Below are positions 56,017 to 64,000 of a stretch of DNA of 64,000 bases, piece by piece. This stretch comes from Saussurea involucrata. Its lineage: Eukaryota; Streptophyta; Magnoliopsida; Asterales; Asteraceae. The stretch's first letter is position 1. Every line of letters begins with the position of its first letter. The notes under the pieces were generated by a model that saw only the letters and a list, made by a program, of their open reading frames with translations, did not search any database and was not told the DNA's origin. The stretch spans positions 97,442,929 through 97,506,928 of the forward strand of contig CM066314.1 in assembly GCA_033807775.1 (NCBI GenBank). The letters run 5' to 3'. The position numbers were made by a program, and so were the translations under genes.

Positions 56017-56524
56017 CGGCCATGTTCCATCCAGACCTGATCCAATCACTATCAGAGTCCAGTGTCGCTACTCGTACGAAGACGTACCTGGTCTTCCATT
56101 TGCGGTCGTTGACCGCAGTTTTTTGGACCAAGGTACGGTCGCCCTTATACCTCGAGAAAAGGCTGTAGCGACGGTATGTATCTTTCTTGACCTGATAAGG
56201 AGCAAAAAGGTCTTTTACGTTCATCGGCGACTCCTAGTGTGAGGTAAGTCGCTCGATGACCTGGATCACCCTCCAGAATTGGGGCATCCGTTGTCCAGGC
56301 GAGAGGTCAAACTTGCACATAAAAGACTTCGCCAGAGGAGAGTAGGGCCACTCAAAGCCTATTCTAAAGGGATACTCGTATATCACGACGTACCCCTCGG
56401 TACACATCTCCGGTCGAATATTACCGGCCTTGCTCACAGTAATCCCCGCAGGGATTTTTGCTAAAGTCCTAAAGTTGTCTAGATCGTCCAGATCTTAGAT
56501 GGTACTCCTAGGCTCAGCCGACAT

Positions 56525-57099
56525 CACTAATCCCGTCAGTAAGATTTGCCACTCTAAAAAGCCCAAAATATCCCAGTTCTTCCTAGGTTTCCTAGCAATC
56601 GACTTACGACGCATACAAAGACTAGAGAGTCGTACCTTATATAGGCATGCTAAAACCTTGAAACTCTAACAGGTCGAAGATCTCTTACAGGTTTGGGAAA
56701 GATTCAGCGAAAGAACAGCAGGAAATCACAAGAAATCTCTTCTAAAAACTCTATTAAATCGTAAAGTAGAAAAGATTCATCGAAGGTCGCTATTTATGTA
56801 AACTATCCTGTCAGATCGAGGCTCTGGATAATTGACACGTGCCCCTGCCTTTTCAAATACTCGACAGATCGTCGACACCTGGCGTTTACAGCTGTTGTGC
56901 ACGATCGTATGTAAACATGACGTCATGACCTTATCACCTTTTCGACTTATTCTTTAGTTGGAATTGGACCGATCCAGTTCCAAGGCAACTGAAAAGATTT
57001 TATAAACACGTGTCACGACTCTAGACGTCCGACTAGCAAAATTTAAAAACTTTTGAAACTTGGATTTGCTATTCCACTTTCTAAATTTTGGGGGCAAAC
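56525..57099 (-). promoter_or_regulatory. Upstream region of the antisense gene and + strand polypurine tract
   Basis: No ORF of note. On the reverse strand an ATAAATAG TATA-like string lies near plus 56791-56798, about 270 bases before the antisense ATG, so it may hold the antisense promoter. On the + strand the tract TTTTGGGGGCAAAC (57086-57099) primes the 3' LTR. Confidence 0.4.
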
Positions 57100-57881
57100 T
57101 GTTTGGGCAAAAAATCACCAGTCTCGACCATGACCAAGACACTAAGAACATTTATTGCACTTCCCTCATAACCAAGTCAAATCACGAACACTTGATCCTT
57201 TAACCAAAGCTGAAGTTAAAAGTACCCCTCGACCTCGACCGTCGTGACATAGCTCACGACTTCGACCGACTAACATGCGACATTTCTGTTATGTTTCTCT
57301 CTTTCAATGCTGGATCAATGTCCTTTATGGCCAACAGACGTAACCGACGATAGCAGTTATGAGCTTTAACATCAATGACCGTTTTGATCGTTACTCCTAC
57401 AATCATGATGGTCAATTAAAGCTACGAAGACTATAAATACGAAGATCAAATCCTATTTGAGGACATCTGCTTTTCGAAGAACACCCAAAGCAAAGTAATC
57501 TCTCTCAACAGTTCGCTCTCGACGCACGACTCCCACGCGCCACGACATATAGTTTTCACACACGACACACTCGTTTTTACATTGGAAACACTTGTTACTT
57601 TACATTTAAAGTCTCTTCTTTAATTTGTATTGTAATCTTTGTACGATCGACACCCGAAACATAAGGACATCGCCCCTGTTTGGCGATCATAGTGTAGCGA
57701 CGACCCCCAAAGTCGTCCGCGGGTTTTTTTCCTCGTTGAGGTTTTTCCCGCGTCACCAAAATCTTTGTCCCTTCTACGTTTTCTGTCTTTGTCGCACGAT
57801 TTGTCGCTAGATTCTTTTCATTAGTTGTTAAGCTCCACAATCAACCATAAGTTATCCTTTGGATGATTTTTGGCATTAACA
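57100..57881 (+). repeat. 3' LTR of Gypsy G
   Basis: TGTTTGGGC to GGCATTAACA, 782 bp, matching the truncated 5' LTR from its base 119 on. TATA string CTATAAATA near 57431. The right border joins family-A LTR3 at 'tctactaatga'. Confidence 0.85.
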
Positions 57882-58536
57882 TCTACTAATGATCCGATGC
57901 GGATATCAGTGAAACCAAGACAAGTCCACAACACACGATATTTCAAGAAGAAGACTTCAGCGATAGCTTACCTTCTTCAGGTCTCACTATGATGATCAAC
58001 TCAGTGATCTCTAATCATGAAGCCTGCTCAGCAAGAAATGTTTGTCTAATATCCATGCACACTTTTGTACGATTTGTCAGAAGGACATGCCTTTGTCCAG
58101 AATCGTACAAACCACTCTGCCACTACACTGTTCACCATGCGGCCAAAGAATGTTTGCAAAAGTCAGAAGCATGCATCCAACCAAATATTGACACGTGTAA
58201 AGTCCTCCTGTCATGCATTAAATGCATGTAGTATAAATAGGAGGAATGCATCTTCATTTTGAAGTGCGGTCATCCCTGAACCTACTTTGTTCCTTAGAAA
58301 ACTATCCTTAATTTTCTTTCCTTCTTTCTCTCTATTTCTTAGTGCAAGAAATATGTGTCATTCTCATAGTTTGTTTAGATTGAGTCTTGTACTTAGTCTT
58401 ATTCCGCAACAAGTTGTAAATTGTTTGATTTATCAATAAAACAATTTAGAAAGATAAAAATTTTGTGTTTGTATTCAACCCCCCCCCCCCCCCCTTTCTA
58501 CAAACTTAATACTTGTATAACCCTTTAGGACCAACA
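57882..58536 (+). repeat. Family-A LTR3, right part
   Basis: Resumes LTR sequence ('gatgcggatatcag') and ends GGACCAACA. TATAAATA at about 58212 and a 16-base C run at 58479-58494. The following 'gtaatcaaac' is unrelated flank. Confidence 0.85.
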
Positions 58537-58659
58537 GTAATCAAACAATCAAAAGCATGATTAACTCTAATTAAGGTTTTAGAAAACTATTTATACCCTA
58601 AATGGGATATTTACAGAAAGCACCCTGAACTTCTATTTAACTCTAAGTTCAGCCCTAAC

Positions 58660-59650
58660 AGTTCCGAATGCTCTTTACTTTATCTGTCGTTTCTTGCACA
58701 ATTTCTGATCTGACGAACTGTTTCTCTCCCGCTTCAAGCCAATATACCGGGGTCCTACACTTTCGACCATATAATGCCTCAAACGATGCCATCCCAATGT
58801 TGGAATGGTAACTATTATTGTAAGCAAATTACACTAAGGATAGGTGTGAGTACTAATTTTCTCCAAAGTCGATGACACACGACCTCAACATGTCTTCAAG
58901 AGTTTGAATAGTCCTTTTGCTTTGCCCGTCCGTCTGAGGATGATATGGTGTGCTCAACTTTATTTTTGTGCCCAACTCTTTTTGTAGATCGTGCCAACAT
59001 TTTGAAGTGAATCGGATATCTCGGTCCAAAACTACTGACAAGAGTACACCATGCCTTGACACCACTTCATTAATATAAAGATTTTCTAATTTTTCGATTG
59101 GCAATGTCTCCTGCATTGCCAAAAAGTGTTCGCTATTGGTTAGACGATCCACCACTATCGAAACTGTATCATGACCTCTAAATGTCCTAGGCAACTTTGT
59201 CACAAAATCCATGGTGATGTGTTCCCATTTCCACTCTGGGTCTTCAAAGATTGAAGATTCCATATGGTTTTGATGTTTTTCTTGACTTGAAGGCAAGTGA
59301 CGCACCTCTCCACATAGCTTGCTACATCGAGCTTCATGACCGGCCAACAATAATTTTACTTCAAATCTCTATACATCTTCGTGCTACTGGATAAATAGAA
59401 TACTTAGATTTATAAGCATATTCTAAGAGTAGTTCCCGGTTTCCTCCCAACTTTGGTACCCATATCCGACCTTGAAAGTGCTTGAGACCACGACTGTCTC
59501 CAGTCAATAGGTCATGTTGTTTCACCATGACCTCCGTCTTAAGATTATCTTCTAGGAGTGCGTCGGTTTGGCATGCTTTGAAATTTTCCACTAGGCTTGA
59601 CACCACGTCGATTCTTGTGAGTGACATTGAATGCCACCAAAATAACACAA
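58660..59650 (-). pseudogene. pol: Gypsy chromovirus-like integrase relic
   Basis: Reverse strand. 59648-59361 codes the pre-integrase zinc region (QGRIWVPKLGGNRELLLE, then a decayed His/Cys site). 59350-58853 holds the integrase core: WKWEHITMDFVTKLPRT, IVVDRLTNSEHF, VLDRDIRFTSKCW, STPYHPQTDGQSKR. The Glu of the triad falls in a position reading Lys (QSKRTIQ, usually QSERTIQ). A stop follows DFGEN, and YHSNIGMASFEALYGR continues in another frame to about 58660. Gag, reverse transcriptase and LTRs are not seen. Confidence 0.8.
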
Positions 59651-60251
59651 ATCACTATATAGAGTATGTCCAAGGTTTTGGACCAAATCTTATAGCCTTA
59701 CTTTAAAAAAAAACATAACTATAGAGTCAAGCTTTATACCAATAAATAAATGGTTTCACTTTTCTTCATATGCATAAAATCCAAATAGATGAGGTTATAC
59801 TCTCAAAACATCACATACAGAGTAACAATTTAGAATAAGTATAGAAAGTTAGTTAAAATGGACATTATGACATGTGTCGAGTTTTACAAAGAATTTAGAA
59901 CTCATAGACTTGGTTTTTGAAATAAAACCAAGAAAACTTGCAAACTCTAGAGATATAGGAGTTGAGTTGAACTTTTGATTCATAGCTTTAATCTCCCCTC
60001 TTGAAAGCCAATAAATGCTAGTAAGTGACCAAAGGATACTCTTGATAAATTCTAGGACCAAATTTAATGAGGAGAGAGGTTGGGTGAGAAAAACCACTCC
60101 CAAGATCACAAAATTACACACAAGACTAATTTGGATGAGAAAAAGGAACAAGAAAATCAGGCAAAGAGTTTTTATACCCCAAATCAGAGTCGATCGATTG
60201 TGCTAGTGGCACTCTTTCTGGCACTTTTGCCTTAAATTTACTGTGGGTTAG
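59651..60251. other. Unassigned AT-rich interval
   Basis: No coding sense, LTR ends or strong repeats that I can identify. It may be old decayed element sequence between the integrase relic and the Athila-like LTR. The bases 58537-58659 are similar in character. Confidence 0.4.
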
Positions 60252-61657
60252 TGATAACTCTCATTTTTGAGAGTTTATTATTACTCTTTTTCTAGGATAT
60301 TATATCATTTTTATACCCACTTTGCTTCTTTCCCCTTCGTTTGGTCTAAAATGTGGAAAAAGGATGATCTTTTTCAAAAGTTTAATTTTCTTGGGATTTT
60401 TCTGCACTCTCGGACAATGGACAGAATGTGCCCACTGTGGGCAGCGTGTGCTCACTGTGGGCAGGGCGGATAATACTTTTACCCAGTAGACAAAGCTTTT
60501 AACTGGGTAATAAAGGACAACTATGGGCTGGCATTCTTGGACAGCAGAGCTCAGCAAAACCAGGGGCTGAAGTGGTGGTATTGGGTTTTAACCATTGGGT
60601 ATTACACAATCTCAAAGCTATAAAAGAAGAAGACTTGGGATCATTTGGAGGCATCTTCCAGCAGCATCTTCCAGCAACTTTTATTTACTTTCTTAAGAAC
60701 AATTTACTTGCTTTCTTAATAGTGATAACTTTTAATTGCTTTCTTAGTTTAATTTACTTGCTTTAATAGTGATAAATTCTCCTGCTTTTAAATTTAGTCT
60801 TTACTTTGTTAATTGTAATTGCTATTCCGTATTTAATATTATGCAAGTTAATTTTCTGCATTTCTTTTATATTATTATGTCGTTTAATTTAATTATGAAC
60901 TAAGCACCCCTCGGGTGTGGATGTGAATAAACTTGAGACTAGTAGGCAACACTTGGGTGTGACCATTTGTTACTAACTCTCGAGATTGGTCACTTGAGTC
61001 GGGACATAAACTCAACGCAGATAAGCCGATCACTTTGATGTGTTAATATTAGATCTTAGACCTCGAGAGGGGCGGATTTGACATACGGCTTAAGTGATGC
61101 ACAAAGATTTGAGAGAGTCTTTGATAACCACGTCGAGAGGCGGGTTTTGTATGAATTATTAAGGTTCAAACGCCGATCGAGATTTATATCACAAAGAGAT
61201 TTGGGTGTAAATCTCCATATTGGTAGAACTTGACGTTTAGAGTCAAACTTATTTAATTCGGCGAAATCGAGAGTTGGTAACAATGGAAACTTTACGGAAA
61301 CTTTGTAGGACCGGTCTATAAATCGCATTCATTTCGAGAGATCGGGCTTTTTATAAATATTTCGTCCTACAAAGCATCTAACCATCTTGTTACTACAAAA
61401 ATCTCAAGGGAACTCACATCCATACCCATTTTTAATTATTCAAGAGTTTAACTATTTTCCATCAAACCAACAATCTTTTCAAACCGAGACTTGTGAAAAG
61501 AAGTTCGTGACATTCTCTGATTCTCAGTAGTTCAGTCCTTGTGGGATCGATATTTGGTAAATACTTGCCATTTTTATTACTTATAGCGATCATAGTTGTG
61601 GTGTATACTTGCACCCCCTCTGTGGGTACATTGTGACCATACGATTTTCTGCTATCA
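60252..61657 (+). repeat. 5' LTR of Athila-like Gypsy element
   Basis: Begins TGATAACTCTCA with a short inverted repeat (CTCTCATTTTTGAGAG) and ends GCTATCA, three to six bases before the primer site. TATAAAAG lies at 60619-60626. Length about 1.4 kb, normal for the Athila lineage. The start is inferred from family resemblance and is less certain than the end. Confidence 0.65.
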
Positions 61658-61663
61658 AGTTTT

Positions 61664-61681
61664 TGGCGCCGTTGCCGGGGA
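61664..61681 (+). other. Primer-binding site, tRNA-Asp type
   Basis: TGGCGCCGTTGCCGGGGA, the characteristic Athila-type primer site. Confidence 0.9.
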
Positions 61682-61763
61682 CTGGCGCGATCTTAGATCC
61701 TGAGATATTGAATAATCACTTGAGCCTGTGTCACTTGTTTCAAAAACACCGTCTTCGTGTTGT

Positions 61764-64000
61764 ATGCCACGGTTGCAACGCGGAGAACTTTTACCACATG
61801 ATAACGAAATCGAAAGAACTACTGCTAGACGAAGAAGAGGTAATCGGCAAAACCCACCACCAAGAAACCACGACATGGCAGCTCCACCGCCGCCACCTCC
61901 ACCGGTTGAAACAACGGTAGGTATTGCCGATAGTAAAGATAGGAAAATAAGGGACTATGCAACACCCGAATTTGAGCAATTAAAGTCGGGTATTATTAGC
62001 CCCAACATGAATGCACAAGCTTTTAAACCCGAACCCGTAATGTTTCAAATGATCCAAGCAATGGGTCAATTTGGAGGATTACCTTCGGAGGATCCGCACT
62101 CTCATTTAAAATCATTTATAGAAATGACGGATCATTTTCGCATTAGCGGCGTAACACCGGAAGCCTTACGTTTGACACTCTTCACTTACACGTTAAGGGA
62201 TAGAGCTAAAGCATGGCTAAATTCTCAACCACCGGAATCCATCGAAACTTGGTCGAGTTTAGCCGAAAAGTTTTTAAAAAAATATTTTCCTCCAACTAGA
62301 AATGTAAAGCTTAGGCACGATATCATGAACTTTCGACAAGAGAATGACGAGGCAGTCTCGGATGCATGGGAAAGATTTAAAGATTTAATTCGAAAATGTC
62401 CTCATCATGGAATTCCTTATTGCATCCAATTAGAAACATTTTATAATGGTCTTTCTAATGCTGCTAAAATTATTCTCGATGCTACGGCGGGTGGTGCTTT
62501 TGTTTCAAAAACTTACAACGAGGCATTTGAGATTTTAGAAAAAGTTGCCAACAATAACACCGATTGGCAAAACGCTCGTGCCATCACCACGCCAAATGCA
62601 TCGGGAGTTCATGAAATTGATGCCATCACTTCTTTAAATGCACAAATTGTAGCTTTGACTAACTTGGTGAAAAATAATTTAAACATCAATGGAGAGAAAA
62701 ACCAAGCTCAAGCTATTAATGAGTCGTGTGCATTTGGTGGGGAAAATCATAATTATGAGAATTGTCCGGGAAATCCCGTCTCGGTAAATTATTTGGGAAA
62801 TGCTAGAAATAGCCCATTTTCTCAAACTTATAACCCGAATTGGCGGAATCACCCGAACTTCTCTTGGTCGGGAAATCAAGGACTTCAACCCCCCGGGGCA
62901 AGTCAACCGCAAAACCGACCACAAAATCCCCCGGGATTTTACCAAAACCAACAGTCCAATTACCAACATGGTCAATCTTCACAATCGCATGCTCCTAGGC
63001 AACAAAATGCATCGGAAGGTAACGGTTCACTCGAATCGTTACTTAAAGGTTTTATAAACCAAACCAATGCAACCTTGAGAGGGTTTGAGACCCAACTTGG
63101 TCAATTTGCGACTGAGCTCAAAAATAGACCACAAGGGACTTTGCCTAGTGACACCGAGAACCCAAAAGGACCACACAAGGAACATGTCAAGGCCATAAGC
63201 ATAATGGAAATAGGTAACGTAGAGGACTCACGTAAAAACGATCAATCTCCTACCACACCTAATATGCAAAAAGAATCACATCTTTTCGATAGAGAAAATT
63301 TTCCTGGACTGTTCTCTACTGTTGAAAAACCGCAGGACCCTGTTTTTGTGTCTACAACAGCAGATCCGTCCGCTGCTGTCAAAAATGCCGAGCATCCTGT
63401 GCCTACACCCAGCAAAAAGCAAACAAGCTTGGATCTACGTGAGTTGCCTTTTCCTGAAAGATTTAAAGATAAAAAGATGGATGTTCAGTTTAAAAAGTTT
63501 TTAGACGTTTTCAAGCAACTCCATATTAACATTCCTTTGGTAGAAGCTCTCGAACAAATGCCAAACTATGTTAAGTTTTTAAAAGACATTCTCAACAAAA
63601 AGAGAAGACTAGGAGAATATGAGACGGTTGCTTTAACCAAGGAATGTAGTGCAATTCTTACTTGTAAAATCCCTCCGAAACTCAAGGACCCGGGAAGTTT
63701 TACCATCCCATGCTCCATTGGTGGTCAAGAGGTCGGAAATGCACTATGTGACTTGGGTGCAAGCATAAATCTCATGCCCTTGTCAATTTTTAACAAGTTA
63801 GGAATTGGTGAAGTAAGACACACTACTGTCACTTTGCAACTCGCGGATAGATCCATTGCTTATCTGAAAGGAAAAATTGAAGATATTTTGGTCAAAGTTG
63901 ATAAATTCATTTTTCCGGCCGATTTTCTAGTTTTGGACTTTGAGGCCGATAAGAATATTCCCATCATTTTAGGAAGACCTTTCCTTGCGACCGGTAGAAC
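61764..64000 (+). CDS. gag: Athila-like gag-protease, open at window end
   Basis: ATG 61764 (MPRLQRGEL) opens a frame with no stop for 745 codons to the window edge. Basic N-terminus (ARRRRGNRQ) and a proline run, then the Retrotrans_gag domain at about residues 80-200 (HLKSFIEMTDHF, LRDRAKAWLNS, FLKKYFPPTRN, AWERFKDLIRKCP). A knuckle-like CAFGGENHNYENC lacks the second Cys expected in C-x2-C. A Gln/Asn/Pro-rich region and a conserved LPFPERFKDKK block follow. The retropepsin has the Athila-type active site ALCDLGASINLMP and flap/terminal IILGRPFLATGR at the edge. Reverse transcriptase and integrase would lie beyond. This is the best-preserved Gypsy coding region here; the rest of the element is needed to judge activity. 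Confidence 0.85.
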   Translation, partial: MPRLQRGELLPHDNEIERTTARRRRGNRQNPPPRNHDMAAPPPPPPPVETTVGIADSKDRKIRDYATPEFEQLKSGIISPNMNAQAFKPEPVMFQMIQAMGQFGGLPSEDPHSHLKSFIEMTDHFRISGVTPEALRLTLFTYTLRDRAKAWLNSQPPESIETWSSLAEKFLKKYFPPTRNVKLRHDIMNFRQENDEAVSDAWERFKDLIRKCPHHGIPYCIQLETFYNGLSNAAKIILDATAGGAFVSKTYNEAFEILEKVANNNTDWQNARAITTPNASGVHEIDAITSLNAQIVALTNLVKNNLNINGEKNQAQAINESCAFGGENHNYENCPGNPVSVNYLGNARNSPFSQTYNPNWRNHPNFSWSGNQGLQPPGASQPQNRPQNPPGFYQNQQSNYQHGQSSQSHAPRQQNASEGNGSLESLLKGFINQTNATLRGFETQLGQFATELKNRPQGTLPSDTENPKGPHKEHVKAISIMEIGNVEDSRKNDQSPTTPNMQKESHLFDRENFPGLFSTVEKPQDPVFVSTTADPSAAVKNAEHPVPTPSKKQTSLDLRELPFPERFKDKKMDVQFKKFLDVFKQLHINIPLVEALEQMPNYVKFLKDILNKKRRLGEYETVALTKECSAILTCKIPPKLKDPGSFTIPCSIGGQEVGNALCDLGASINLMPLSIFNKLGIGEVRHTTVTLQLADRSIAYLKGKIEDILVKVDKFIFPADFLVLDFEADKNIPIILGRPFLATGR

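Larger units (their letters stand above)
54361..56524 (-). pseudogene. Antisense extra gene of Gypsy G, four exons
   Basis: Reverse-strand gene relic inside the element. Exon 1 56524-56017, exon 2 55932-55666, exon 3 55586-55011, exon 4 54906-54361. Exon 1 carries a domain resembling the family annotated as putative gypsy-type transposon (PF04195-like): EGYVVIYEYPFRIGFEWP, LSPGQRMPQFWRVIQVIE, KWKTRYVFVRV. Exon 2 ends in a Glu/Lys-rich acidic tail, exon 3 is Ser/Thr-rich, and exon 4 is a coiled coil (LDEALDELKAVEHAR, MVADLEKKVRELKDE) with an acidic C-terminus. In-frame stops: exon 1 codon 10, after LTSH, and two in exon 2. Phase does not match across intron 3, so a frameshift is likely. Function unknown. 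Confidence 0.65.
50431..57881 (+). mobile_element. Gypsy element G (Tat-like), pol deleted, nested in LTR3
   Basis: Two related LTRs, a primer site, gag and protease, then an abrupt loss of reverse transcriptase to integrase, an antisense extra gene and a polypurine tract. About 118 bases of the 5' LTR start and about 35 bases of the host LTR are missing at the left joint (no clear target duplication), so a deletion followed insertion. Antisense extra ORFs between pol and the 3' LTR are known in Tat-lineage Gypsy elements. Confidence 0.8.
17465..58536 (+). mobile_element. Tandem array of Copia family A: LTR1-int1-LTR2-int2-LTR3
   Basis: Three LTRs of one family (TGTTGATCC...GGACCAACA) alternate with two internal regions in the same direction, and a third extra-ORF tail (A0) lies to the left. 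Unequal recombination between LTRs of neighbouring copies can produce such shared-LTR arrays. int2 carries the nested element E, LTR3 carries Gypsy G, and a 1612-bp tandem duplication covers the int2/LTR3 boundary. Both internal regions lack a primer site and start abruptly after the LTR, in gag (int1) or reverse transcriptase (int2). Confidence 0.8.

Overview
The window looks like a gene-poor, repeat-dense block of a eudicot nuclear genome. I see no ordinary host gene, rRNA, tRNA gene or CRISPR array. Nearly everything is LTR retrotransposon: several Ty1/Copia families with Sirevirus-like traits (very long gag, several polypurine tracts, an extra ORF between RNase H and the 3' LTR) and at least four Ty3/Gypsy fragments, nested in one another. 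The size and style of the elements would suit Asteraceae, but that is inference only.

Layout. 1-1469: a reverse-strand Copia gag relic. 1470-4810: polypurine and CCGG-rich 3' region, a decayed extra ORF (aORF-D) and a short LTR with a tRNA-Met-type primer site just downstream. 4811-10196: CCGG/splice-donor-rich leader, coiled-coil gag, 3' non-coding region and an LTR carrying a long AT microsatellite. 10197-13885: another decayed extra ORF (aORF-B) and its LTR. 13890-17190: the tail of a family-A extra ORF, split by a deleted Gypsy element (14321-16704, target duplication TCTGC). 17465-58536: a tandem LTR-internal-LTR-internal-LTR array of Copia family A. Its second unit is interrupted by a young, full-length reverse-strand Copia element E (29932-43483, target duplication AAATG, 528-bp LTRs). 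It also carries an almost unchanged 1612-bp tandem duplication (47111-50334), and its last LTR is broken by a Tat-like Gypsy element (about 50431-57881) that has lost pol but keeps an antisense, intron-containing extra gene relic. 58660-59650: a chromovirus-like integrase relic on the reverse strand. 60252-64000: an Athila-like element with LTR, tRNA-Asp-type primer site and a gag-protease ORF still open at the window end.

The most interesting theme is the extra ORFs. Four Copia families here carry one in the same place, and alignment by eye groups them into one superfamily: an N-terminal helical domain, a charged middle with basic nuclear-localisation-like clusters and coiled coil, and a C-terminal domain. 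None shows a signal peptide or obvious membrane segment, so a nuclear role fits better than an envelope. The family-A copies have their own conserved promoter-like block and two conserved GT-AG introns. The family-E copy is open for 1558 codons, while gag and pol of the same element carry stops.

In parallel, each family is littered with its own short word in LTR, leader and coding linkers: CGCTGA in A, TTCTGA/TCAGAA in E, CAGAG/CTCTG in B and CCGG in the D region. I propose, as a testable hypothesis, a family-specific system of element-encoded nuclear protein plus dispersed DNA word, analogous to the VANC/short-motif anti-silencing system of Arabidopsis VANDAL transposons.
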